A DNA stretch of 13,435 nucleotides from Acidimicrobiaceae bacterium (GTDB lineage: Bacteria; Actinomycetota; Acidimicrobiia; Acidimicrobiales; UBA8190), in contig DMNK01000078.1 in NCBI GenBank assembly GCA_003453695.1, positions 1 to 13,435 of the forward strand. Reading direction: 5' to 3'. This document shows positions 1 to 6,553 of this stretch, piece by piece; the stretch's first letter is position 1, and every line of letters begins with the position of its first letter. Both the position numbers and the translations under genes were made by a program. The notes below the pieces were generated by a model. The model was not told where the DNA came from. It saw nothing but the letters and a program-made list of their open reading frames with translations, and searched no databases.

Positions 1-2
1 CC

Positions 3-281
3 AGCTTGATCGGGCAAGGATCGTGGAACCTCGGCCACCCGCGGGTTGTGTCCCTTCGGCCAACGGAGAACAGTCCGACGACCGCCTCAGTCATCTCCTG
101 CATCGACGACACCCAGATCGTGGTCAATCAGCACACCGGCCAGCCGGTATCAGGACCTGGGGGGACGCCTGACTGGGTCGGTGAAACCTCAACCATGGTC
201 TTGCAAGGTTCCTGGAAGCTGTCGCAGCAGTCGGCAGTGGCCAACACCAACAGGTCGATCGCATGCGCCGGCGTCGCATAG
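3..281 (+). CDS. Partial CDS: C-terminal part of a small probably exported protein (NTF2-like style)
   Basis: The frame is open from the left edge (codon at 3-5) to a TAG at 279-281, so this is the last 92 residues of a gene that begins outside the window. A TTG at 6-8 could serve as a start but has no ribosome binding site. The text has the look of many actinobacterial small secreted or lipoprotein NTF2-like proteins: a V-x-S-C-I-D-D segment, then IVVN, a T-G-x-P-V-x-G turn, and a G-S-W-K-L strand near the end. Those features are seen; the family link is from memory of similar proteins and is not firm. Two cysteines (in SCIDD and near the end) could pair outside the cell. It overlaps the next gene by 19 bases in another frame, which suggests a shared transcript. 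A non-coding reading is possible. Confidence 0.5.
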   Translation, partial: SLIGQGSWNLGHPRVVSLRPTENSPTTASVISCIDDTQIVVNQHTGQPVSGPGGTPDWVGETSTMVLQGSWKLSQQSAVANTNRSIACAGVA

Positions 282-1129
282 CCCGCCCAGCCGTTGGCGC
301 CGGTATTGCGGGGGCCACCCTGCTTCTTTGCGCCTTTCCGGCCTTGGGGGGGAGCGTCGCCGGGTATGGCAACGGCTCGGTGTCGGACGGCGGCATCACT
401 GCGACGGCTTCTTCCGGCTCCTCGGGGTCGTCAGGCTCAGGTCTTGGACCGGGACACGGCTCAGGTGGCGGTTCCTCCGTGCCGGCGTGTCCATACGTCC
501 CTGTCCCAGCCAGCCTCGAGGCCGTCCTGGCGCCCGGAGGACCTGGACCGGGCGTCTGGTACCAACCGAGTTGTTCGACGACGTACTCGAGCACTTCGCT
601 CGTCTGGGTACCGACGGGGTCGGCACCCCAAGCGGCGCCTTCGGTCCCGGCCCTGCTCCAGCAAGCCATCGACCACGCGGCGCTTCTCGACCCGACGATC
701 GTCCTCAACCCTCCCGGCGACCAGGTCGTCAACCTGGCCAGTTGGCTGGCCATATCTCCGGGCGAGTGGACGGCGGTGGTGGCCTCGGCCACCGCAGGCG
801 GGGTGACCGCCACGGTCACCGCCAGCCCCGAGGCGGTGCTTTGGAACCTCGGTGACGGCGACTCTGTCACCTGTCCCGGGCCAGGCGTGCTCTACGACCA
901 GAACGAGCCGGCATCGGCGCAGTCCACCTACTGCAGCTACGTGTGGCGCACATCGTCCGCAGCGGCCCCGGGCGCGGTGTTCCCGGTGACCGCCACCATC
1001 GAGTACCGGGTGACCACGAGCGTCGTCGGCGCCCCTGACGCCACGCCGAGCCTGGGGATCCATGCCGGCCCCACCCGGCAGATCGACGTCGCCGTGTCGG
1101 AGATCGAAGCCCTCGGCACGGGCCCGTGA
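263..1129 (+). CDS. Secreted protein with W-x2-GDG motif (actinobacterial 'ATP/GTP-binding protein'-annotated family)
   Basis: 288 residues from ATG 263. Residues 1-30 form a signal peptide: five arginines within the first eight residues, then a hydrophobic stretch rich in Ala, Gly and Leu ending near ALGG. A Gly/Ser linker follows (about residues 45-70). The mature part has the order CPY, an aromatic WY-x2-SC segment, a proline-bounded W-L-A stretch near the middle, then W-N-L-GDG followed by VTC-x-GPG and a Y-C-x-Y-V-W segment, with a beta-rich C-terminus. This pattern matches a family common in Streptomyces and relatives, often automatically named 'ATP/GTP-binding protein'; no nucleotide-binding motif is visible and I regard that name as unreliable. 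The GDG strand resembles PKD-type folds. It overlaps the upstream partial gene by 19 bases, so the two are probably co-expressed exported proteins. The exact function is unknown. Confidence 0.8.
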   Translation: MRRRRIARPAVGAGIAGATLLLCAFPALGGSVAGYGNGSVSDGGITATASSGSSGSSGSGLGPGHGSGGGSSVPACPYVPVPASLEAVLAPGGPGPGVWYQPSCSTTYSSTSLVWVPTGSAPQAAPSVPALLQQAIDHAALLDPTIVLNPPGDQVVNLASWLAISPGEWTAVVASATAGGVTATVTASPEAVLWNLGDGDSVTCPGPGVLYDQNEPASAQSTYCSYVWRTSSAAAPGAVFPVTATIEYRVTTSVVGAPDATPSLGIHAGPTRQIDVAVSEIEALGTGP

Positions 1130-1165
1130 GACCAACCGCGCCTAACGGCGAGGCGCTTTCAGCGA

Positions 1166-1178
1166 CGGCTCGGAGCCG
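1166..1178. terminator. Weak hairpin between convergent genes
   Basis: CGGCT and AGCCG (1166-1170 and 1174-1178) form a 5-bp stem with a 3-base loop in the 59-base gap between two convergent genes. A second small stem, CGCC/GGCG, sits at 1139-1150. Neither is followed by a T run on either strand. The position suits a terminator, but the structure is weak evidence. Confidence 0.2.
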
Positions 1179-1188
1179 GGAGCTGCTC

Positions 1189-2679
1189 TCAGCCTGACTT
1201 TGCCTGATGGGCTCCCGCCGAACGCCCGTTCACGACCAAGGTATAGGTGGCCGTGGACTTCTCGCCGCTCGACCCGGTGGCGGTGATCGTGACCGTGTAG
1301 GTCCCGGGGACCGTGGACCGCGAGGTCGACAGGGTCATGGTGGCCGTTCCCGGCCCGCTCAGCGAGCTGGGCGTGATGGACAACCGGGGTCCGCCGGGGC
1401 TGACCGTCCCCGACAACACGACCGATTGGGTCGCCCCTTGTTCGGTGACGGTGAGGGTGGCCTGCTTGGACCCGCCGGCCTTGACGGTGCCCGAGGTGGG
1501 GCTCACCGACAGGGCGAGTGACTGCGGTGGCGCCTGGCTCACCGTCAGCGTGTAGGTCGCCTGCTGCGAAGCGGAGGTGCCGGTCCCGCTCACCGTGATG
1601 GGGTAGCTGCCAGTCGAGGCGGCGCTCGTGACCGAGACCGTCATGGTCGATGAACCCGATCCGTAGACCGTGCTCTTCGAGAAGGACACCGACACCCCCG
1701 AGGGCTGGCCCGAGGCGGACAGCGACACCTGCTGCAGCGAGCCTGAATCGGTCACCGACGCCGTGACATTCGTCGAAGACCCGATCGCCACGGTGCCCGA
1801 CGCCGGGCTCAGCGACAGGGCGAAGGACTGTGGCACCGGCGAGCACACCAGATCGGCGTCAAAGCCCGTGCCGTCGGCGAACTGCGCCAGCTGGGGCTGG
1901 GAGCCGGTGAACGACGTAGACTGGCACGTGTTGCTCGCCGTCGTGGACGACCCGGCGCCCGCCACCCACACCGGCGAGCCGGTGAGCGGGTACTGAGCGG
2001 TGAACTCGGGCGCCCACGCCGATGCGTAACTCGAGGCCGTCCCGCCGTTGTACCCGCCCGTGATCGTCTGCCAGTCGCTGGGGGACGAGTAGACGCCCAC
2101 CGACGGAACCCCCTGGCTGCGCAGGTAGTCGACAGCCCCCTGCAGGTCGGCGGCGTTGGACGTGCCGTTGCCGTTCCAGGAGTTGGCGATCTCGACGTCC
2201 AGCCACCAGGCCAGGCTGCTGGCTCCGCTCACCGAAGCGGCGGCCGTGCTCAGCGCGTTCTTTGCGGCGTGCCACCCGTAGTCGTAGGCGCAACCCGGAT
2301 CCGTGGTCGATGCACTGTTCTGGCACAGCGCCGGGTCCGAGGCTCCCGAGGTGGGCCAGTAGAAGCTGCTGTGCGGTGCCGGGTTGGCGGTGTTGGCGTA
2401 CAAGCCTGGCGCGTAGGCCAGCCCCGACGCCCAGCTGTACTCGGCCGTGAGACACGGATTGGCCGACCACGGCAGCCCGTCGGTGACCCCGACCACGCCG
2501 AATTGGCCGCCCTGTCCGGTGACGGTCGTCCCGCCGCCCGACGTGCACTGCGGGTAGGACACGTCGTGGCCCACGGCACCGCCAGGGGGGGCGCTCGCCG
2601 CGGCCCGAGCGGGCGCGGACGCAAAGAGCGTGACCGCCAGGGCAGCGGGCACGCCATAACGAACCAACAACCGCGACAT
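1189..2679 (-). CDS. Secreted GH25/lysozyme-like protein with two Ig-like repeats
   Basis: 496 residues from the ATG at 2679. There is a signal peptide (MSRLLVRY, hydrophobic core, then APARA about residue 26). The N-terminal domain, about residues 37-282, has the landmarks of the GH25-type TIM barrel: HDVSYPQ at the first strand (D39), LDVE at the fourth (D161, E163, the usual DxE pair), a GVYSS strand, and a closing AQFADG-x-FDADLV segment. This suggests cleavage of, or binding to, peptidoglycan outside the cell; GH25-like relatives of unproven activity exist. Several cysteines in this domain could form disulfides. Residues about 285-381 and 387-481 are two tandem Ig-like beta repeats, each beginning LSxSPxSGTV and ending ATYTL, probably for wall attachment. 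Two ATGs lie six bases apart; the GGAGG at 2686-2690 abuts the outer one and is six bases from the inner one, so I chose 2679 over 2685. Confidence 0.8.
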   Translation of the reverse strand: MSRLLVRYGVPAALAVTLFASAPARAAASAPPGGAVGHDVSYPQCTSGGGTTVTGQGGQFGVVGVTDGLPWSANPCLTAEYSWASGLAYAPGLYANTANPAPHSSFYWPTSGASDPALCQNSASTTDPGCAYDYGWHAAKNALSTAAASVSGASSLAWWLDVEIANSWNGNGTSNAADLQGAVDYLRSQGVPSVGVYSSPSDWQTITGGYNGGTASSYASAWAPEFTAQYPLTGSPVWVAGAGSSTTASNTCQSTSFTGSQPQLAQFADGTGFDADLVCSPVPQSFALSLSPASGTVAIGSSTNVTASVTDSGSLQQVSLSASGQPSGVSVSFSKSTVYGSGSSTMTVSVTSAASTGSYPITVSGTGTSASQQATYTLTVSQAPPQSLALSVSPTSGTVKAGGSKQATLTVTEQGATQSVVLSGTVSPGGPRLSITPSSLSGPGTATMTLSTSRSTVPGTYTVTITATGSSGEKSTATYTLVVNGRSAGAHQAKSG

Positions 2680-2685
2680 CGACAT

Positions 2686-2690
2686 CCTCC
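2686..2690 (-). promoter_or_regulatory. Ribosome binding site that decides the start of the GH25-like gene
   Basis: GGAGG on the minus strand directly touches the ATG at 2685 (spacing 0) and lies six bases before the in-frame ATG at 2679. Normal spacing favours 2679 as the true start. Confidence 0.6.
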
Positions 2691-2752
2691 AGTGGGCGTG
2701 CTCGCCGTCGATGCGGAGCCGCCGAGCGCGCCCAGTTACCCGCCGCCAGACC

Positions 2753-2776
2753 GGGGAGAGCCTAAGCGGCCTCCCC
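2753..2776. repeat. Strong GC-rich hairpin upstream of the GH25-like gene
   Basis: GGGGAG at 2753-2758 pairs with CTCCCC at 2771-2776, and GCC at 2760-2762 with GGC at 2768-2770, leaving one bulged A and a 5-base loop. That is nine base pairs. No T run follows on either strand, so it is not a standard intrinsic terminator. In the minus-strand mRNA of the GH25-like gene it would lie in the leader or overlap the promoter. Confidence 0.45.
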
Positions 2777-2777
2777 T

Positions 2778-2792
2778 AGGGCCGAAAGACCT
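2778..2792 (-). promoter_or_regulatory. DosR/DevR-like box candidate
   Basis: Read on the minus strand the site is AGGTCTTTCGGCCCT. It agrees with the dormancy-regulator consensus as I remember it (GGGACTTNNGNCCCT) at every defined position except two (positions 1 and 4). It lies about 100 bases before the start of the secreted GH25-like gene. TAnnnT hexamers are present downstream of it on the same strand (2759-2764) and a TAACTG lies at 2733-2738. No DosR-type (NarL/LuxR family) regulator gene is in this window. It is a single match and could be chance. Confidence 0.3.
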
Positions 2793-2797
2793 TTCTT

Positions 2798-2863
2798 GTC
2801 CGTGGCAACGTCTCGGCCGATGGCGGTGGGTGAGGCCGTCGGCGTAGGCGTCTGGCAACGGAC
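2798..2863. other. Nested inverted repeat, possible structured RNA element
   Basis: An outer stem GTCCGT (2798-2803) with ACGGAC (2858-2863) encloses an inner stem CCGATGGC (2817-2824) with GCCGTCGG (2835-2842), eight pairs with one G-T wobble and a 10-base loop. Just inside the outer arms a GGCAACG heptamer occurs twice as a direct repeat (2804-2810 and, overlapping the arm, 2854-2860). It lies in the gap between the DUF1579-like gene and the GH25-like gene. I compared it by eye with the cyclic di-AMP (ydaO), cobalamin, M-box and GEMM riboswitch cores and found no match. Confidence 0.35.
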
Positions 2864-2866
2864 CTG

Positions 2867-2887
2867 ACGAAACGGCCCGTGCGGGCC
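2867..2887 (-). terminator. Likely intrinsic terminator of the ABC / zinc-ribbon / DUF1579 unit
   Basis: On the minus strand GGCCCG and CGGGCC (2887-2882 and 2879-2874) form a perfect stem with a minimal loop, followed by GTTTCGT. It begins 27 bases after the stop codon of the DUF1579-like gene, the last gene of the minus-strand run. The T tract is short and interrupted, so termination strength is uncertain. Confidence 0.4.
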
Positions 2888-2914
2888 TTCCACGAGTGCG
2901 CAGCCGACCCTCGA

Positions 2915-3367
2915 CTAGAGCCGGGTGTAGCGGACGTCGAAGTCGTGCTCCCAGTCTCCTGCAGACGAGCGCTTCTGCCACTCACCGACGATCTCGTCTC
3001 GTTCCGAGCTGACAGTCGCATCGAAGCGCTGGGAGAACTCGGGGTTGTTCCGCCACATGCGCCACTCGGCGCCGGCCACGGTCATCTCGTAGACCCGGGA
3101 GACTCCCCGGTTGTCCGTGTACAGCGCCGTGTAGCCGGCGAGAGCCTCGTCACGGCCGATCACCCACGTCGCCGCTGGGGGTCCGGAGCGCTCGACGACC
3201 TGGCGCATGGCCAGGAGGCCGCCCTCCTCGATCGCCCGGACCTCGACACGCCCGTGCACCTCCGCATCCTGGTCCGGCAGGAAGGCGGCTCTCGAGAGCG
3301 TCATGTCCCAGTCGCCGATCAAGAAGGCGAGCTCGGACAGACTGGGGTTGCGGAGCTCGTCAGACAT
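2915..3367 (-). CDS. DUF1579-like small beta-barrel protein
   Basis: 150 residues, no signal peptide, so cytoplasmic. The N-terminus has the L-x2-L-A-F-L-I-G-D-W motif typical of DUF1579-type and related lipocalin-like barrels, followed by alternating strands: G-x-V-E-V, a GGLL-A-M strand, A-T-W-V-I-G, Y-T-A-L-Y-T-D, R-V-Y-E-M and an F-D-V-R-Y C-terminal strand. Members of such families bind small hydrophobic ligands or heme, or have no known role; no ligand can be named here. The ATG at 3367 has a purine-rich GGGAGAGGG some 8-16 bases before it. The gene follows the zinc-ribbon gene by 91 bases on the same strand and is probably the last member of the ABC operon. It may instead be transcribed alone. 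Confidence 0.7.
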   Translation of the reverse strand: MSDELRNPSLSELAFLIGDWDMTLSRAAFLPDQDAEVHGRVEVRAIEEGGLLAMRQVVERSGPPAATWVIGRDEALAGYTALYTDNRGVSRVYEMTVAGAEWRMWRNNPEFSQRFDATVSSERDEIVGEWQKRSSAGDWEHDFDVRYTRL

Positions 3368-3458
3368 TGCTTCAACCCTCTCCCGCCGTCATGGAGGTGG
3401 AGACGTCAGCGGTCTCCGAGATTCATCGCTCGGACGCACGCCGGCGGCGGATGGGTCG

Positions 3459-3638
3459 TCAGGGAAACGACACCGGCTTTCCGCACAAGGGACATACAAA
3501 GGGCCGGCGCTTGGCCCGTGCTCGGACGATGGCGTAATACGCGTACGGGAAGCCCAGAGCGGGTATCTCCCGCGTCGCTTCCACCTCCTCGTGAACCGGG
3601 CATTGTCCGGTGCGGACCTCGACTTCCGTCTTCGCCAT
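3459..3638 (-). CDS. Small zinc-ribbon protein (59 aa)
   Basis: 59 residues from the ATG at 3638. A clean GAGGAGGG lies six bases before the start, the best ribosome binding site in the window. The protein reads a C-P-x-H pair at residues 13-16 (C13, H16) and a C-P-x-C-G-K-P knuckle at residues 49-55 (C49, C52), which together make one CxxH + CxxC zinc site. Between them are an acidic stretch, an aromatic FPYAYYA segment and a basic RARAKRR stretch. Such short ribbons occur in proteins that bind nucleic acid or proteins; I do not recognise a named family. It starts 42 bases after the ABC permease stop on the same strand, so it is very likely co-transcribed with the transporter. Short genes of this size are easily missed by automatic callers. 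Confidence 0.75.
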   Translation of the reverse strand: MAKTEVEVRTGQCPVHEEVEATREIPALGFPYAYYAIVRARAKRRPFVCPLCGKPVSFP

Positions 3639-3680
3639 TCGCTTCCCTCCTCGTGCCGTGACAGCCGGATCCCGAACTCG

Positions 3681-4511
3681 TCACCGCCTGATGGGCAGCC
3701 AACTGAAGCGGCGCAGTGCCACCGCCAGACCGCCGATCCCCCACGCCGCCAGGACGAGCAGATCGCCACCGGAGAACCCGGCGCCGCGGGTGAAGGGGTT
3801 GTAGGCAGTGAGGAGTGCGGCCGCCAGGTGCTTCACCGGGAAGATGTTGGCCACGTCGACGAGCCAGTGGGGCAGGATCGACGACGGGACGAACACACCA
3901 GAGATGAAGTACAGAGGCAGCATCACCGCCTGGGTGATCGGTTGGGCTGCCTCGTCGTTGTGGATCACCGAGGTCAGCGCGTAACCCAGACAGCAGAACA
4001 CCGCTGCCCCGAGCATCACCGTGACCACGAGGGCCGGAGCCGTACGACCCGGGACATGGGCCCGGTAGATGAGCCACCCGAGGGTCAGCAACACACCGGT
4101 GATGAGCAGCGCGGTCACGATGGCGGTGACCACCCGCGCCGCGATGACGGACCCGGCGGCGATGGGCGTGGCCCGCCGGCGCTTCAGGACCCCGCTCTCA
4201 CGCTGGACGGTGACCGAGATCACCAGGTTCACGAACGAAGCGGCGATGATGCCGAGGGCCATGATGCCCGGCACGTAGTAGACGCTCGTCTTGATCTTGC
4301 CGCCCGGCACAGCCACGTGGTTGCTCCCGCCGAACACCGAGGCGAAGATCACGAGGAAGAGCACGGGAAGCGCCAGTGTGAAGAAGCGGGATTGACGGTT
4401 TCGGAAGAAGGCCAGCAGGTCGTAGTGGGCCTGGTGGAACGTGAGGCGCAGCGCCGCAGCTGCGTTGCCCTCGGCCGTGGGCGGCGCTGCTCCCGCAGAG
4501 GAAACGGTCAC
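3681..4511 (-). CDS. ABC-2 type transporter permease
   Basis: 276 residues from a GTG at 4511 that overlaps the ATPase stop codon by four bases (GTGA), the usual sign of translational coupling; an upstream extension in the same frame would overlap the ATPase gene heavily and is rejected. About six membrane segments are visible (near residues 45-61, 80-100, 124-148, 160-182, 196-213, 249-267). The cytoplasmic loop after the second contains Q-R-E-x-G-V-L-K-R-R-R-x-T-P, typical of DrrB/NatB-like ABC-2 permeases that export drugs, lipids or polysaccharide precursors. It would form the membrane channel for the ATPase encoded just before it. Two of each chain per complex is the family norm. The substrate cannot be read from sequence. 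Confidence 0.9.
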   Translation of the reverse strand: MTVSSAGAAPPTAEGNAAAALRLTFHQAHYDLLAFFRNRQSRFFTLALPVLFLVIFASVFGGSNHVAVPGGKIKTSVYYVPGIMALGIIAASFVNLVISVTVQRESGVLKRRRATPIAAGSVIAARVVTAIVTALLITGVLLTLGWLIYRAHVPGRTAPALVVTVMLGAAVFCCLGYALTSVIHNDEAAQPITQAVMLPLYFISGVFVPSSILPHWLVDVANIFPVKHLAAALLTAYNPFTRGAGFSGGDLLVLAAWGIGGLAVALRRFSWLPIRR

Positions 4512-5446
4512 GACACGGCCCCGTGGTGTTCCTCGGTGAGGGCCAGGTACACGTCCTCGAGGCTGGGCCGGCGCACCTCGAGATCGGCGAGGTCCAGGTC
4601 TCGCTCCTCTGCCCAGTGCACGAGCGGACCGAGCACCTTCAAGGGGACCGGCGCTCGCAGCAGGAGCTGGGCGCCGAAGCGCTCCACGACCGCCTGCTGT
4701 ACCTCGGGCGGCAGGTCGTGCTCGGTGACCGGCGACGGCAGGCTGAAGTGGATCTCGGCGGCGGCGTGCTCGCGCCCGGCCAGGTTTGCCGGGGTGCCCT
4801 CGGCCACGATTCGTCCCTCCGAGAGCACGGCCACCCGGTCGGCCAGGTGCTCGGCTTCGTCCATGTAGTGGGTGGTGAGGAACACCGTCACGCCGAGGGA
4901 TCGGAGGCCCGAGATCATGTCCCACGACGCCCGGCGCGCCGACGGGTCGAATCCGGTGGTGGGCTCGTCGAGGAACAGCAGCTCAGGATCGCCGACGAGG
5001 GCGAGCGCCACGTCCAGGCGGCGGCGCTGGCCGCCCGACAGCCGGGTGGCGGTGCTGTCGGCCCGGTCGGCCAGGCCGACCAGCTCGAGCGTCTCGGCGA
5101 CGGGCCGAGGCGCCGGGTAGTAGCCGGCGTAGAGGCGCAGGCACTCGGCCACGGTCAGGTCGTGCTCGGGCTCCGACTCCTGGAGCACGACGCCGATCCG
5201 CGCCCGCCACGACGCGTCGGCTCGAGCCGGGTCGACGCCGAGGACCCGTACTTCACCACCGCTGCGCCGGCGGTAGCCCTCGAGGATCTCGACGGTGGTC
5301 GTCTTGCCGGCACCGTTGGGGCCCAGGAAGGCAAACACCTCCCCTCGGTGGACCAGCAGGTCGATCCCCCGCACCGCTTCGAAGGGGCCGTAGCGCATGC
5401 GCAGGTCGGATACCTCGATGACGGCCCCGTCCTGAGCAGTCTCCAC
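4508..5446 (-). CDS. ABC transporter ATP-binding protein (DrrA-type)
   Basis: 312 residues from a GTG at 5446. All ATPase motifs are intact: Walker A GPNGAGKTT (42-50), Q-loop Q89, signature LSGGQ (136-140), Walker B LLFLDEP (156-162) and H-loop histidine in T-T-H-Y-M-D-E-A-E (H193). The domain ends near residue 225 with a GRIVAEGTP segment; the last 85 residues are the C-terminal extension common in DrrA-type exporters (DUF4162-like), ending in a SLEDVYLALT motif. It powers export by the permease in the next gene, with which it overlaps by four bases. The GTG is preceded by GAGG-rich sequence, and a near-consensus GATAAT lies about 70 bases upstream. The clinical drug-resistance name is not warranted, because the substrate is unknown. 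Confidence 0.93.
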   Translation of the reverse strand: METAQDGAVIEVSDLRMRYGPFEAVRGIDLLVHRGEVFAFLGPNGAGKTTTVEILEGYRRRSGGEVRVLGVDPARADASWRARIGVVLQESEPEHDLTVAECLRLYAGYYPAPRPVAETLELVGLADRADSTATRLSGGQRRRLDVALALVGDPELLFLDEPTTGFDPSARRASWDMISGLRSLGVTVFLTTHYMDEAEHLADRVAVLSEGRIVAEGTPANLAGREHAAAEIHFSLPSPVTEHDLPPEVQQAVVERFGAQLLLRAPVPLKVLGPLVHWAEERDLDLADLEVRRPSLEDVYLALTEEHHGAVS

Positions 5447-5515
5447 CCTCGCCTCACTCCGGGTAGCCCCGACCGGAGCCGTCCGTCACGGCCTCCAAGC
5501 GCACCCGCCGACGAA

Positions 5516-5521
5516 ATTATC
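5516..5521 (-). promoter_or_regulatory. Candidate -10 element for the ABC transporter operon
   Basis: GATAAT on the minus strand, one mismatch from TATAAT, lies about 70 bases before the ATPase GTG. The expected -35 position about 17 bases upstream has no good match. In such GC-rich DNA an AT-rich hexamer placed here is suggestive only. Confidence 0.35.
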
Positions 5522-5572
5522 CGTCTCGCCTGCGCTGGGGAATGGTCTTTTTTCGGGACCGGCTTCCTGACC

Positions 5573-5588
5573 GGCCGGGGCCCCGGCC
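5573..5588. repeat. Perfect 16-bp palindrome
   Basis: GGCCGGGGCCCCGGCC reads the same on both strands. It lies in the divergent gap between the ABC ATPase and the TIGR04255-like gene. It may be a protein site or simply a consequence of very high GC. Confidence 0.5.
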
Positions 5589-5638
5589 CCTGCCCCATCG
5601 GGCGCGGAACCCGCCGGCTCCCCCACGAAACGCGCTGG

Positions 5639-5653
5639 CCGGGCCAGGCCCGG
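5639..5653. repeat. Perfect 7+1+7 inverted repeat
   Basis: CCGGGCC, one A, then GGCCCGG. It is the second strong GC palindrome in the same divergent gap, 50 bases from the first. Confidence 0.5.
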
Positions 5654-5790
5654 TACGACATGTTGGCCGAACGTTGCCGAAGTGAGCCCGTTTTGCCGCC
5701 AATTGCTTCAAATCGTGACGGATTAGGTAAGTTTCCAGGCATCGGGTACGCGATGGACGTGAGCCAATTGGGCATTCACATGGTCCGCTC

Positions 5791-6519
5791 ATGACGCGCC
5801 AACGCCTCCACCCGCGGGTCCACGACCAGGGGCACCCCGAGCTGCCCGATCTGGCGCGCTCCGAGGTGGTCATGGGGGTCGAGTTCGACACCACCGGGGC
5901 GTCTCCGACCGAGTCGGCCGTGCACGAATGGTTGACCCAGCGCGCCGGGAGCAGGCCCCGGCTCCTGGGGCCGGACTGTGGCGCTCTCGACGTGACGCCC
6001 GAACGCCTGAGGGTCAGCTGGGGGCGCCAGCCGCACGACGGCTTCGCCTCCTACGACGACATCTGGCCGGTCTTCGCCGACGACCTCGAGAACTTCGAGG
6101 CCTTCGTACGAGGGCAGGGGCTCCGGCACCTCCCCGTGGAAGGGTGCGAGCTGACCTACGTCAACCCGCTGGCGCCGGGCCAGGACTGGCGGCGTCGAGG
6201 CGTGCTCGAACGCCTGCTCTTGCAGTGGGCGCACGTCGATCCCACCGAGACGTTGCTACCGACGCCGGAGGAGGTCCAGAGCGGCACGCGCTACAAGATC
6301 CGCGGCCAGGACGGTGCTGCGGTGGGCCGGCTGTACGTCACGGTCGATTCCGTATGGCTCGAGACCCCCGAGCCGATGATCTTGGTCACGCTGACGGCGC
6401 ACGGTCGGCCGGTCGGAGAAGGAACCGACGGAATACGGGCGTTCTTCGACACTGGCTTCGAGTGGATCGTCCGGGGGTTCGCCGCCTTGACGAGCACAGA
6501 GGCGCAGCTGCCCTACTGA
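5791..6519 (+). CDS. TIGR04255-like family protein of unknown function
   Basis: 242 residues from the ATG at 5791. The N-terminal SEVVMGVEFD strand, a middle F-x-S/A-Y-D-D-I-W-P region, a L-T-Y-V-N strand and above all the C-terminal FFDTGFEWIVRGFAALTS helix, followed by an E-A-Q-x-P-Y end, resemble the sporadically distributed TIGR04255 family. No catalytic motif, signal peptide or membrane segment is visible, so it is likely cytoplasmic. Family members turn up singly in many genomes and in some cases near mobile or defence genes; their role is unknown to me. The start is not well fixed: no clear ribosome binding site precedes 5791, and the ATG at 5872 has a GAGGTGG before it but would remove the conserved first strand. 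It is divergent from the ABC operon and convergent with the Rpf-like gene. Confidence 0.7.
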   Translation: MTRQRLHPRVHDQGHPELPDLARSEVVMGVEFDTTGASPTESAVHEWLTQRAGSRPRLLGPDCGALDVTPERLRVSWGRQPHDGFASYDDIWPVFADDLENFEAFVRGQGLRHLPVEGCELTYVNPLAPGQDWRRRGVLERLLLQWAHVDPTETLLPTPEEVQSGTRYKIRGQDGAAVGRLYVTVDSVWLETPEPMILVTLTAHGRPVGEGTDGIRAFFDTGFEWIVRGFAALTSTEAQLPY

Positions 6520-6553
6520 GTTTCGTCAGACCTCGATTTCACCAGCCTGGACT

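Larger units (their letters stand above)
5447..5790. other. Divergent intergenic region without a supported gene
   Basis: 344 bases between the ABC ATPase (minus) and the TIGR04255-like gene (plus). It holds a minus-strand -10-like GATAAT, two long GC palindromes, and towards the plus-strand gene a TTGCTT (5703-5708) followed after 14 bases by TTAGGT (5723-5728), a poor promoter candidate. A 46-codon Arg/Pro-rich frame from 5543 has no ribosome binding site and looks like chance. Confidence 0.4.

Noticed and set aside
124..870. Long open frames opposite and across the GDG-motif secreted gene (124-870 minus, 46-855 plus)
   Set aside because: They are Arg/Pro-rich or low-complexity shadows typical of GC-rich DNA; the 263-1129 frame has the signal peptide and conserved motifs.
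2686..2914. Cyclic di-AMP, cobalamin, M-box or GEMM riboswitch before the GH25-like gene
   Set aside because: The conserved core strings I know for these classes are not present; only generic stems are seen.
3207..4868. 553-codon open frame on the plus strand across the ABC genes
   Set aside because: Its product is rich in Arg, His, Asp and Gly with no domain, and it lies opposite the clear permease and ATPase frames.
5543..5683. 46-codon Arg/Pro-rich frame in the divergent gap
   Set aside because: No ribosome binding site and composition as expected from GC-rich non-coding DNA.
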